NCBI RefSeq assembly: GCF_963678635.1
Contig: NC_087063.1
Span: forward strand, 58,784,759-58,848,758
Reading direction: 5' to 3'
Source: Symsagittifera roscoffensis
Lineage: Eukaryota; Xenacoelomorpha; Acoela; Convolutidae
Length of the DNA stretch: 64,000 nt
A program made the position numbers and the translations under genes. Below, piece by piece: positions 52,892 through 63,239 of the stretch; position 1 is the first letter of the stretch, and every line of letters begins with the position of its first letter. The notes under the pieces are model-generated. The model worked only from the letters and a program-made list of their open reading frames with translations. It did no database searches and was not told the origin of the DNA.

Positions 52892-53760
52892 TCAATTCTC
52901 CGCCCCCAATCGATTGGTCACTGGCCTAACTGAGAAGAAGGAAGTTATCGGGGGTTGACCAAAGATGAACTGGCCAGTCTCTACCAGATCCGACTCCATA
53001 TTGTTGATGTGTCTCTCAAAGACACCATTCAGCCACTCCGTGCCCTTGGGCTTATCAAAGTGGATGCCGTCCGAAGATGTGTAATGCGGCAGGGAATCAT
53101 CAATCATTCGCGCAGAGTCAAGCAGCCTCACGGGCAGGACGCTTTTTTCTTCTGCACTTGTCTGATTATGTCGTTGATGTGGTCCACCCTCTCGCTCATC
53201 CTCATTGCATTCTGGTTTGGCATAATATCGTAGGAAACCGTGCAAAAAGTGAGCACCGTAGGGTCCAAGTAAATCCTCAGCTCCTCAATAATGCAGCTCA
53301 TTTTTTCCCGCAACCTCAGCATCTTCCTCGATTCGCCTCCAGAAAGATCGTTGGTCCCCATCAATAAGGTAACCGTATACATCTTTCCCCATCTCCAACA
53401 TCTCTATTGACGCCAACATTTGGGGCATGCTGCACCCGAGAAACTCAAGACTCCCACCTGCCAGTGCGCCTAGATCCTCGTCAGAACCCTGACAAGACTG
53501 TCCCCGATAGTCAGGTGGACCGTGCCCTCGGGTATTTTAGGATGCTTGAAATATTCCACCCAAGATGCGTCATTGACGGCATCCCTCTTTTCGCATTGCA
53601 CTGCCGTCTAATCCTCCCTGTGATGTCGGTGGTTTGCGGCGTCATCAGTGTTCTTCTTGTTCTTGGAGATCATAACACTCCTTACTGGACGTTCTCTCCA
53701 ATTGAGTGGCTCAGCTTCGCGTGCCGGACCCTCGAGACTTCTTGACTGCAGCTTCTCTTG
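52892..53760 (-). pseudogene. Accessory module M2: SGNH-hydrolase-like domain, copy C1
   Basis: About 53540-53500: GDSLVR (block I). 53382-53128: VTLLMGTNDLSGGESRKM (block III) with a helix MSERVDHINDIIRQVQ. 53245-52892: SSDGIHFDKPKGTEWLNGVF (block V). The signature residues of SGNH hydrolases are all present, but the protein is cut by a frameshift after block I and another near 53240. Element A has the same fold with altered catalytic residues (20210-21862). Confidence 0.8.
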
Positions 53761-54720
53761 CAATTCCTTGAGGCGTGATGTCCCCGCGCTAGCCTAGCTG
53801 CCACTTGTTGAACTGGGTGTCAGACCCGGAAGTGCGACATCCACCATCAGCGGCCCGACTCAAGATCTCTCTAGGAAAGGACAGGTTCTGGTCGCGTCCA
53901 AGTCTTCAGATCTTCATTCATTTGCTCATTGGCTACACGATCCAAGTTGAAGCAGCCGCTCGACCTGGGAGCTTCAACCTTCTCCATCTTGGATTCCGGT
54001 CTTGTTCTTGTCATCAAGGGCTCAATCGACGTCTTCGTTTTCCGTTCCTTGCCAATCGCAAACTCTTGCTTTTTTTCTCTGCAACCGCTTGATTTCTGAC
54101 TTTGTCTGATCGCAGTTGGCTGTACTTTCTTGTAGATTTTGGTCTTGATCCCGTTCCACTCTTAACATGTCCCTCTCAAGTATAACCTTGTCTTTCTCGA
54201 GAATTGCTTGATATCTTTCCCTTTGAGCCCTTTCCAGATCCCTCTTTAAGTTGCTGAGGTCTGGATATGCCTCTTTTGTCTGCTGAGACCGTATAATTGA
54301 TATCGCCTTGCTTCTAGACTGGGTCCCAGTCCTCGTCGGCGCTTTGGTCGGAAGGGGAAATTCCCCTGGACCATACTCCATTGTGTTGCTGACGCTGGGG
54401 TTTCTCGCCAGGTCCAATCCCCTCGAGCCTCCGTCGATGTTCCAGGTCAGCCACCTGGTCTGTTCTTGGTTAGAAATCGTGTTCGAGGTGTAGGCCACCA
54501 TCAACACTGCTTCGGTCGCCGACTCTCTGCTTTCTCCTTATAACTCCAGTTGCAGGATAGCGTTACGCATCACTTCCATCTTCTCGTCCACTTGCGTGTA
54601 ATCAAGACCCCTCAAGCGCCTGAACAGCTCATCGAGCGTGGGCTTCTTGAAAGCTGCGGGCACGTATTTGCCAAAAACGATCTGCCATTGCTTCTTACTC
54701 AAGAAAACTTCTCACTTGTC
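53760..54720 (-). pseudogene. Accessory module M1: N-terminal domain and coiled coil, copy C1
   Basis: About 54700-54540 encodes a helical start (KKPTLDELFRRLRGLDYTQV, MEVMRNAILQLEL) ended by a TAA. The frame continues at 54507-54022 with EYGPGEFPLPTKAPTRT and a long coiled coil (LKRDLERAQRERYQAILEKD, LERDMLRVERDQDQNLQ). Collinear with 19515-20191 of element A. A basic stretch about 54000-53760 leads to M2 in broken frames. Likely role: multimerisation (inferred from the coiled coil). Confidence 0.6.
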
Positions 54721-55176
54721 AAACACCTAAGAAAGACCTTACCTAGATAAACACTCAAGAAATATCTTATCTAGGTACACACTCAAGATGTGCCTTTCTC
54801 CGGTAACAATTGTGGAATACTGGGTGATGTTCTTGCTACTGTTCTCGTGATTTTTTTCTCGTTATCGTCCTTTTAGGATTCAAAATCGACCTGAAAAGAA
54901 TTTTAGACCAAGAATGTTTTTGATCATGACCAACCTAAACGTCCCCCCCTTTGCACCTTTAAAACTTTATTTGAACGATTTCTGATAAAATGATTCAATC
55001 AGGTATTGAAATCATTCAGGTCTATCAATGTCTTAGCACCATTTGATTTAGAAAAAAAAAATGTTTTGATGGTCATGCCAGTTATACTCAAACCTATTGT
55101 CCTGTCGCGTGCCTCCCTTTTACCTTGCTCAAGACCCTCGTGCCCGCAACTCGAGACTCTCGTGTCCCGTCGAAAT
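54721..55176 (-). other. Spacer between macro domain and M1, element C
   Basis: Noncoding and A+T-rich. Corresponds in position to 19130-19514 of element A. Contains short direct repeats on the plus strand (cacctaagaaagaccttacctagataaacactcaag-like phrases at 54725-54790). No gene seen. Confidence 0.5.
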
Positions 55177-55905
55177 TCAGGCGATGCTTAAGTGGTATAA
55201 CTTGTGTAGAAAAACATTATCTCTGTTTCTGCGAAGAACACGTGCAGGATGGCGTATAGATAGTTCCCTTGGGTTCAATCTGCCCCTATTCGGATCGTAG
55301 ACTGGCATTGAAACCTTTTTTGTCCCTCTTTTCAACAGGAAGTCCCTCAATCGTGTCAATGCCAGCATCACGTGCACGGGATCTATGACGTTCCTCTCAC
55401 TGACTCTTGTCACCAAAAAGCATGGGTTTTTGCCAGGAACTTGTGAAACTGAAGGAGGATGTGCCGCCAGACCTCCCAATCCTGGTCTTTGCCTGAACAG
55501 AAATTCAACATTTTGGTATTCTCTCTTAAAATTGGCTTCCAATTTGGTGTTGAAACTCATAACAGCTGTTATAGAGATTGCGTTCGTCCTATCTGACAAG
55601 ATGAAGTCACTGTCCGTGATTACGATGTTTTCCGAATACTCATTTGGTATCTCGAATTTGGTCTTGAAATTTCTGCAAATGGTAGGCTCGACTTCTTCTC
55701 GATCCAACTCCAGTCTTTTCATCTCTCTCATCGCCCTGAGTTTCCTTATCAATAAGCTTTTGATGTGGACAAGTCCTACCCCCACTCCCCAGACGAAAAC
55801 GTTTATCGACGCAGCCGCCGATGATGCTGGGCTCAAGTTGTCAGGTGGTATGTCTAATGGTCGGTCTGTTGCCGTCCAACCAAATAACGAGTTTCTTTCT
55901 TCCAC
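55177..55905 (-). CDS. Post-integrase protein end with macro-like domain, element C
   Basis: 242 codons, the only copy with the macro-like domain uninterrupted (about residues 95-242). Order: GVGVGLVHIKSLLIRKLRAM, then ENIVITDSDFILSDRT, ISITAVMSFNTKLEANFKRE, RQRPGLGGLAAHPPSVSQV, PGKNPCFLVTRVSERNVIDP, LALTRLRDFLLKRGT, VSMPVYDPNRGRLNPREL and FLHKLYHLSIA. The order and spacing match OARD1/TARG1-like macro domains: first-strand Asp, A-D-x-x-M helix, LVT(K/R) strand, helix, S-M-P-x strand. The G-C-G-L-D catalytic loop is replaced by D-P-N-R-G. It is the C-terminus of the pol polyprotein or a separate product. Confidence 0.7.
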   Translation of the reverse strand: MEERNSLFGWTATDRPLDIPPDNLSPASSAAASINVFVWGVGVGLVHIKSLLIRKLRAMREMKRLELDREEVEPTICRNFKTKFEIPNEYSENIVITDSDFILSDRTNAISITAVMSFNTKLEANFKREYQNVEFLFRQRPGLGGLAAHPPSVSQVPGKNPCFLVTRVSERNVIDPVHVMLALTRLRDFLLKRGTKKVSMPVYDPNRGRLNPRELSIRHPARVLRRNRDNVFLHKLYHLSIA

Positions 55906-56659
55906 ATGCTTCCCTGCTGATATGTCGACTTGTTGTGTGCTTTGCGTTTCTGTTTTTTTCTCTTCAGCCTGCAGATCATGTATCTACTCTAGAATCCTCA
56001 AGTTTCTATTATCTCTCTTCTTTCCAACTCGCTTTGTTCAAGATCTACTTCTTTTTCTGGTACGGTGTGGTCCTCCTGCCACGAGTGCTTACTGTCGTTG
56101 ATGATCTGCCACTCTACATCTGCCACTAGGTCGCCCATATTGACAATTTCTGCACCTAGCTCTTCTGGTTAATCTATTTTGTTAATCAAGAAGTCATCGC
56201 CATACCTGTTGTACCTCACAACTTGTCTTCTTGCTCCCGCTCCTTCTTGTTTCCGTCGTCATGGGTAGATCTGGTTCTGTCCATTTTGGCACCTCGTTCG
56301 GCTCTGGTTTGCTCCAGTCCTCTTCTACGAAAGACCCTTCGTCCGAGCCTACCTCTGTTTTTTTCGTTTTCCTCCATACTCATGTTCTCATTGCCATCAA
56401 TTTTCTTCCTGGTGCCTTTATCATTTAACTCGCACGCCGGCTCAACTAGGAGATACTCGAGTCCTTCTATGTTTTGAGGCACAGACCAGTCTTCCGGTGA
56501 CGGGACGTGAGGTTTTAGATTTTCATTGTGCGCCGCACGCCCTGAGCTAAGCGATAGAACCGACCCTGCTGGTGCATTTCTTTTATCATGAACGGGCCTC
56601 TCCATTTCTGTAGTAACTTCTTCGTCCCTTTTGAAGGTGTGACGTTTTGGAACATCCAA
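55906..56659 (-). pseudogene. Integrase C-terminal domain end and acidic region, element C
   Basis: 56659-56216: LSSGRAAHNENLKPHVPSPE (end of the GPF-type domain), EYLLVEPACELNDKGT, then an acidic tract; a frameshift changes the rest to a basic reading. 56100-55910 contains broken counterparts of TNLRILEWM. The GPF motif itself (GPFMI, about 56595) is just upstream in another frame. Confidence 0.65.
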
Positions 56660-57660
56660 TTATACTATTCGACAGTATATGGCTTCGCCTGAAGTTTTTT
56701 CTCATCATATTTCCTCCGCTGTCTTATCTGTGCTTGTGCTGTTTCCTTCTGCATAGTTCGTTAAACTCCTGTTGTCTCTTGACTGCTTCCTTCACGTATG
56801 CTTGAGGTGATGTCTTCTGCCCTTCATATTCTGGATAGAAGAACTTCAGTGACATGGCTTTCTCCCTGCCTGTTAGCATTGTGAAAGGACTGATCACCGT
56901 TGTTGAGTGCTGCGTGCTATTGTACGCTCCCACCACTTGCCGCAAATATTGTCCCAGTCCGTCAAATACCTCGAGCAATATACCCTGAGCATATTCACTA
57001 GCGTTCTATTATGCCTTTCTACTTGTTCATTCGTCTTTGGGTGGTAGGTCGTCGAGTGTGCTTCTGCAATGTGGGATCTATTCATGAGTCCTTTTGTCAG
57101 ATCTCCAACGAAGGCTTTCCCGTTGTCTGATTGGAACGTCATCGGACAACCATATCCAGTGAGTGATCAAGTGGTCGCAAGTTACCTCCGCCGAGGCCGT
57201 CTGACATGGCACTGCTTCCGCCAGTTTCGTGAAATGATCTATGGTTACTATTATCTGGTTATACCCCGAATCTGTCAAGCAGGTCTTTTGGTGATCTATC
57301 TGCACACATTAAATTCTAAGCTTTCCACTGATTTCAGAGGGAAGTTCATCTTTCTTGGTCTTTCTCTTGCAAACACGGCAAACATACGTTCACCCATCTT
57401 TCACAAGCGTTCCTCATCCCTGGCCAGTCAAACCGGTGTAAAGTTTTTGTTGCACCTTGTCTTTTCCTTGATGTCCCATCTGATTGCGCGATCTGAGCAA
57501 CACCTCCGTTTGATAAATCCCGGTAATATGGTGAGATTATGCTTGTGCAGTATTTTTTCTGCATTTCTTCTCCTGCAGGCCACCGCACCGTCAGCTGCGT
57601 GGTAGAATAAGCACTTAATTTCCTTGTAGAACTGGCTCAAAATCTTGTAGCTGTCCTCCT
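56660..57660 (-). pseudogene. Gypsy-type integrase, element C
   Basis: 57588-57346: the zinc region with CERWVNVCLPCLQEK, which keeps the C-x2-C lost in the other copies. 57305-57078: first Asp in MQIDHQKTCLTDSGYNQIIV. 57142-56894: second Asp in FQSDNGKAF and Glu in VERHNRTL. 56978-56724: the region after the core (AYNSTQHSTT). Frames break near 57340, 57140 and 56930. Inactive, but all signature residues can be read. Confidence 0.88.
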
Positions 57661-58917
57661 CCAGATCTCTTTTTTCTTTTACTCTCTATCGGATTCATTT
57701 GGAGAGGTTGCTTGTCATTTTATCCATTCTCTGTGCTCGTATCAGGTCCGATAGCCTGTACCTCGCCTCGACGTGCTCCTTTAGTGCCATCATCTGTCCG
57801 TTCAGTTCTCTCGGATTGTTGGTATCGTCTTCAAAATTGACGCATACTATTCCTCTCAAGACCTCCCTGCCACCCTCCGGCTCCAGATTCGTCCTGATGT
57901 TTGAGTTGCGTGTTAATTACCTAAAAGATTTTCTTGATACCGCTATCATCTCTAGCTCTTCTCTTCCGTTCACGTCATGATGTTCCAGGTTGTACGTCCT
58001 GAACCTTCGTCAGGTTGACTGTCTTGTTCACCATCTTTTTCCACTGAACCTTCGTCCCATTCTTCTGACTTCCCGGACAAATTTTCCTCCTCCTCATCCC
58101 TTTCTGGTGACGGCCACTCCCCGGACTTTCGATCTAGTCCGAGATCTTCAATTTCTTATTTAAACGACACTTTCTTTCTTCGTGGCGTTGTTTGCCTGAG
58201 TATGTCGTCCGGGATTTTATCGACTAATGTTCGTACCACCTCTTTGTTCTCTGGTTCCCCGGCTTTCAATGAGTTTTCATCACGTGAGACTTCATTACTT
58301 CTCATTATGCTGAATTCTGGTTCATCATTTCTTCTGGTCGAGACCACGGGTTTCTCATCGGCTAGTTTCTCAAGCAATCTCATCAAATCGTGCCCTACCG
58401 TCGCCTTCACTGTTTTCACTTCGTTGAGGTCGTAACCTTTCGCCTTCAGCGTCTCCCCGACTATCTTTGACTCTATCGGTTTGCCAGATTTGTCGAGCCA
58501 TCTCGTGAGCGGTAGACTATCGTACGTTTCCTTGTCCATGAATGAGAAACCATCTTTTATCTCGGGCCTATCAGCCTCCCTCTGCTCCTGCCTATCGTAG
58601 AATTCCGTTTTCTTACTCAACCTGTCCGCATTTTGGTGTTTGTCTCTCGTCCTATGTTCAATTATCATATTGTAACCATCCAGTCGTACGATCCATCTCC
58701 CGATGTAGCTTCGATCCATCGAGCACGTTTTCAGCCAATTATGTGCCCTGTTTTCGACCCGTAGTTCGAAAGGCTCGCTGCCTAGGCACACCTTGTACTT
58801 TTCCACAAACTGACAACCGCGACGATCTCCGCTTTGGGTGCCCAGTACTTCATTTCCGTGTCGCTCAAGACTTTGCTTCCGTAGGCTATTGGTCTCAATA
58901 CAGTCTTCGCGTTCCAT
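57660..58917 (-). pseudogene. RNase H C-terminal part and pre-integrase linker, element C
   Basis: 58917-58156 (253 codons): ELRVENRAHNWL, SYIGRWIVRLDGYNMIIEHR, NADRLSKKTEF (RNase H end), DSLPLTRWLDKSGKPIE, then IPDDILRQTTPRRKKVSFK before a stop. 58150-57660 contains the acidic linker in broken frames (RYRLSDLIRAQ region about 57750). The RNase H start with YTDASVIAISG lies in the preceding frame (about 58960). Confidence 0.75.
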
Positions 58918-60072
58918 GCCTGTTCTCGATGGAAAATGCCAGAGATCGCGATCACCGATGCGTCTGTGTACAGTACGTAAATTCCCTTCTCTGTAGGCAT
59001 GCCTATCACAGGTGCTTCACATAATTTTTTTTTACTTTGAAATGATTCTTTCGCCGCGTTATTCCACGTGAACTTCTCGCTTTTATGCCTGATGAGCTGT
59101 TGCATCGGATATACTTTTTCCGCATAACCCTTGATGAACTCTCTGTAATAGTTGGCGAAATCAAGAAAGCTCATCAACTGATGCTCAGTTTTTGGCGACA
59201 TTGAAGTCAGCACTGCTTCTACCGCATCTGGTTCTGGTCGGATGCCATGTTCATCGACCATCCTCCCCAGGTATTTTATCGAGTCCTTTAGAACCTCACA
59301 TTTCGAGTCTTTACATTTTAATCCTGCCCATTTCATACATGCAAATACCTCGTACAGTCACTCGTGTGGTCCTCGTCACACTTTTTAGTGCCTGTGCCAT
59401 TAGTCGCTGAAATGTGGCTGTTGCGTTGCAAAGGCCAAAGGGCATCCTCTTCCATTGGAACAATCCCAGCTCGCAAGAAAACCTCGTTTTGTCCATATCT
59501 TGTTTCCTAAGCGGCACTTGCCAAAAAGCCGACCTCAGATCAAGAGTTGCAAAACAGTTTTCAACCCCCAATTTTGAAAGACTCTCATCTATTCTAGGTA
59601 TGGGATAGGCATCCTTCACTGTGACGGAGTTCAGATATCGAAGGTCACAACAAAACGTAAGCTGGTTTTCTTTCTTTTTGGCCATCACTACTCCACACGG
59701 CCACGGTGGTTTGGATGGTTCTATCATATCATACTATAGTAAAGTTTCTATCTCCTTTCTACAGGCTTCGGACTTGTTTGGGGCCATGCGCCTCGCCCCC
59801 TCCCTATGCGGTACTGCCGACTCTTCTTGTTCGATTTCATGTTCAACGAAATTACAGCACCCGATGTCCGCTTTATGTCTAGAAAAAACTTTCTGATTTC
59901 TATTTAGAACATCCTTGATGGCTTCGAGCTGTTCGTCTGTTGCTTTCCACCTTAAACGTTCAATTTCTGGCAATACCGGTTTATCCATTTTCAATTCCTC
60001 CGGTGTGGGTCTTTCTTGAAAATTCGAACAGCTCGAAAGCCCATCGTCCGTTTCTGACTCAAGTGAATACAT
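58782..60072 (-). pseudogene. Gypsy-type reverse transcriptase and RNase H start, element C
   Basis: 60072-59734: RT approach (ADIGCCNFVEHEIEQEESAV). 59727-59311: palm with RYLNSVTVKDAYPIPR, ATLDLRSAFWQVPLRKQ (first Asp), MPFGLCNATATFQRLMAQAL. Then about 75 bp including YLDD are deleted at about 59345-59365. 59336-58782: YLGRMVDEHGIRPEPDAVEA, YREFIKGYAEKVYPMQQL, then LYTDASVIAISG, the first catalytic segment of RNase H. This copy is intact exactly where copies 1 and 2 are damaged and the reverse. Confidence 0.88.
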
Positions 60073-60078
60073 AGGGCC

Positions 60079-60535
60079 TCATGAAATTTTTCTTTTCTTC
60101 AATCTGCTCAAGACATAAATCTTGTTCCTGTGATTTGGACAGTCAAGAACTACATATTTTTTCACCTTTTCAGTAATTTCATTTCTAATTTTCACCGGCA
60201 GTGCGTGTCCCAGCTTCCTGCCTCTCTGGATTGTGATCGGTATAGCGAGAGTATTCATTAAGACACTGACGCAGAGGCCACTCTTGGTGATCGAAAATGA
60301 TCTTTCTAAAATAGCAGCACTTTGGCTATTCGGATTTGGTACTATACATACTTGTTTGTTGTCACTTAGTTCATTATAGTTCTTCATTCTCAAACTTACT
60401 ATTGCAGTCTCGTTCGCTTTCAACCTCACCCTACTATTCAAGAAAATTGGAGATTTATTATCAGTCGCTGTTATCAAATTACCGGTCTAATTACGTACTT
60501 CTTTTCCGGATTTCGAATGCTGAACATCGCATTCT
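60079..60535 (-). pseudogene. Protease C-terminal part, element C, ending at a fusion point
   Basis: 60477-60079: RVRLKANETAIVSLRMKNYN, QVCIVPNPNSQSAAILERSF, ITKSGLCVSVL, as in 1456-2019. Upstream, to about 60535, a few codons (MFSIRNPEKKY type) remain and then the sequence switches to M5 of an accessory copy, so the catalytic DTG part and gag are absent. Confidence 0.8.
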
Positions 60536-61130
60536 CAAGAAAAAGGTGACATTTTCCCTCCTCGCCAGACTTAATCCCAAGTTATCTCGAGCAACATGCT
60601 GCATCAGCATTTGATATAAACGAAGACTTTTATTGCCTAAATTTAGTTTATCGCCTGAAGTCAGCTCTTCTAACGCCACTCCCCCAGGCTCCATTTGAAC
60701 AATAATTAACCCGCTATCCTAACGCCATTAAAATTGTGCTGACGAGGGCGTCCTCATTTCATTCTCGAAGTACTCCAGCAACAGTTTCTCCCAAGTTCAT
60801 CCCAACCGGCTTCCTAACTCTAATTTGTTCACATCGGCTCTATGTTGGTTGGCCCAATTCCGACGCTTTCTGGATACTCGGCGATCCAGTTTCTTCAGGC
60901 AGCCTTCCAATTCCTTCGTGGTATCCCAGGTTATCCACCAGGAGCGGGCGGTATTTCTCGTTAACTATTTCTCGAGGGGGTCACTTGTCACTTGTTTTCC
61001 AATGCTCTGGCGTTGACTCGAGATCCATTCCTTGACGAGGTCCACTTCCCTTATTTGTCCACTGGTAGAGCCTTTCTTCGCATTCACCTTTTGAGGTTTA
61101 AAGTCATCTTCCGTTCCTGGGGTGGTCGCG
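60536..61130 (-). pseudogene. Accessory module M5, copy D (truncated)
   Basis: 60694-60536 reads VALEELTSGDKLNLGNKSLR and LARRENVTFFLR before the fusion. 61130-60736 contains the earlier M5 blocks in broken frames (QRQSIGKQVTSD, ELEGCLKKLDRRVSRKRR, ENEMRTPSSAQF). Confidence 0.55.
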
Positions 61131-61131
61131 G

Positions 61132-61899
61132 TTGCCATCTAATTCAGTACGTCAGCCAATTTCCGGGCCCTCGAGTTGCTCTTCTATACTGTTGTCTTCC
61201 ATCTCGCCAGGACAATCGGAGCAGTCTGCTTCAGGTTCTTCTCCGATACCGCCTCCGCCGATGGACTCACCTCTTCCACCCAGGTTTTTAGCCCAGCAGC
61301 ACACTTGTAGGATTAGGTCTCAAGACTCGGGTGGGCTTTCCTTACTGACAGGGGGTCCACGTATTTCATCAATCAGTGGAATACCGCCAAATTTCCATGC
61401 GTCAAGAAAATCAAGGTCAAGTATCAGTCAATTCTGAGGGTTTCCACTCACCTATTGATTTTGTAAGCAGGACCCATGTTGAATAAGTACCTGGGAGACA
61501 CCAGACACAAAGCTAGCAGCAGGTTAATTGACATGCTCAAGAGATCCTGTACAAATGGTTCAAAAACGGTGTTTTCCGCGTAAAATATCCTGTCCATGTA
61601 CTTCTTCTCCATGGACTCAAGAATCTCAAGATTTTGTACGTTTCCCCGGTTTTCAATTCACCCTTCGCATGCTATTTCCAGAAGCCAGCGTTGGTGGTCT
61701 CGTTTGCTGACTTAACGAACGTTCCCACCGTCATTTCCCTCTTCTCGGAGAGCTCAAGCTGATCCTGCAGAAACTCCCATATTTGCTTAGTTAGGGGAGG
61801 CGCGCTTTCCCTCGCCTTGTCCGTCACATTCTCCAGCCTTTGCGTCAAGAACGGCCACCTCCTTCTTTCTTGAGCTAGACGATACACCATCGACTCCAC
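61132..61899 (-). pseudogene. Accessory module M4, copy D
   Basis: 61899-61672: VYRLAQERRRWPFLTQRLEN, QIWEFLQDQLELSEKREMTV. Below, broken frames hold LSMSINLLLALCLVSPRYLF (about 61520), MGPAYKI and FLTHGNLAVF (about 61400). Same order as C2 and C3. Confidence 0.55.
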
Positions 61900-63185
61900 C
61901 TACTTCTCCGCTCCCGCCACATTCTTCCGATTGTTGATGGGTCCCCTCGCACTGCTAATGGAACCCGTTATCGTGAGTTCAATGCTCCGAAAGCACAAAC
62001 TGACGGTCAAGTGGTTCGCCGCGGGTTGGTTATCCACTACTTCCGTATTAGGCTTCAGTTGTCTAGCCAGATTCGATATCTCAAGATGAAGCACCTCATC
62101 CAACACGATCAATAAACCTGCAAGCTCGTAGAGACCCTCAAGGCGTGAGACAATCTGCCCAAGCCGCCGCAACTTCCGACTTAACGAGTTCACCGGCTCA
62201 AGTTTTTGATTAGGAGCTGCCACTAACAACCGTAGCCCGCTGCCCTCCGCTAACAAGACTAACATCACATACACGAACTGAAGAGCTGGTGGCATGCTTG
62301 CAAGGCCTGGTGATAATGTGAAAACCACCTTCGTTTTTGATCCCAACCGAGAAGCCTTTATTTCCTGCACCTCATTTTTTGCGGCAAAAAACGTCTGAAT
62401 CGCATCTCAGATCCCCGCGAATAACAAAACTCGGGCTCACACGGCGTTTCTGACTTCATGGCCACAATCAGAGTCAACATTTGATTGAGTTCCGCCCCTG
62501 GTAGCAGGTACACCAACGTTTCTGGCCAAAACAACTTTGCATACGTTCCATCGAAGTCCGAGCCCGCCACAATGATCACCCTCGCTGCTCCAGGGTCCGA
62601 GCGATCATAGACAACCAGAGTCTAGGCCAGTTGTGAGGTTCCATAGGACTTTCCGTATCTTGGACCTTCCAACAGTTTTGAGCCCATGTAAGCAGTGTCA
62701 GGAAGTCCCATGCTTTTCGGCTCAAGAAGCTTCTCCACGGCTCTTAACTGCGCGGGGATCGCCACTCTAAATCTGACAATGCTCGTGCGGTGCATTGGTG
62801 GTTCCACGATGAGGCCTGAGCTTCCCAACTACTTGAGAAGCCGGTAAATGACTGGAACGAAGATCGATTTCTTGGGAGTTCCAGTTAGGTCCGCCGTTTC
62901 CAACGTTTTATCTCTAGAAAAATGCACTTCATGCGCCTTCAGCCAACCCACGCAATAGTGGTTGCTCAGATCCTCGTGCGATAGACTCTTGAGCCCCGAT
63001 ACCTCCATCAACACCCGTCTGCGGGCCAGATTCTCGAGGTCCAGATCGTTCGCTCGCTCCAAGTACCTGGCTTTACTTGATTCTCCAGGGCCTCCTGCCA
63101 GATGCCTTGACAGTCCTATTCTTTTCCACCACCCCCACTGACGACACCATTGAGCTTTGTGGCGTGGAAGACTCCATCTAATCAC
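61900..63185 (-). pseudogene. Accessory module M3, copy D
   Basis: 63185-62829 (VGWLKAHEVHFSRDKTLETA, KSIFVPVIYRLLK followed by a stop), 62828-62622 (GSSGLIVEPPMHRTSIVRFR to PRYGKSYGTSQLA, then the shared TAG), 62579-62358 (IIVAGSDFDG, LVYLLPGAELNQML; the GMNDHLHA block is deleted at about 62410), 62370-61900 (156 codons: VFTLSPGLASMPPALQFVYV, LLVAAPNQKLEPVNSLSRKL, LIVLDEVLHLEISNLARQLK). The last frame is the longest intact M3 end. Confidence 0.6.
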
Positions 63186-63239
63186 TCTCTATGGGGGTCG
63201 AGCCCAGCTGCCTGCTCCTGCTGCTTACTGAATTTCCTC

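Larger units (their letters stand above)
48140..60535 (-). mobile_element. Gypsy-like element C with complete accessory region
   Basis: In its own sense: protease end (60535-60079), RT, RNase H, integrase, post-integrase region and macro-like domain (55905-55177), a 456-bp spacer, then M1 (54720-53760) through M7 (49416-48328) and flank F (48310-48140). gag is missing because the 5' end is fused at about 60535 to another accessory copy. This is the longest pol-plus-accessory arrangement in the window and mirrors element A. All genes are broken. Confidence 0.8.

Noticed and set aside
33343-61437. Plus-strand frames in the accessory and gypsy regions (for example 33955-34248, 47526-48197, 55385-56101)
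   Set aside because: They lie antisense to frames conserved between diverged copies; the longer ones (223 and 238 codons) arise by chance opposite conserved codons and show no domain.
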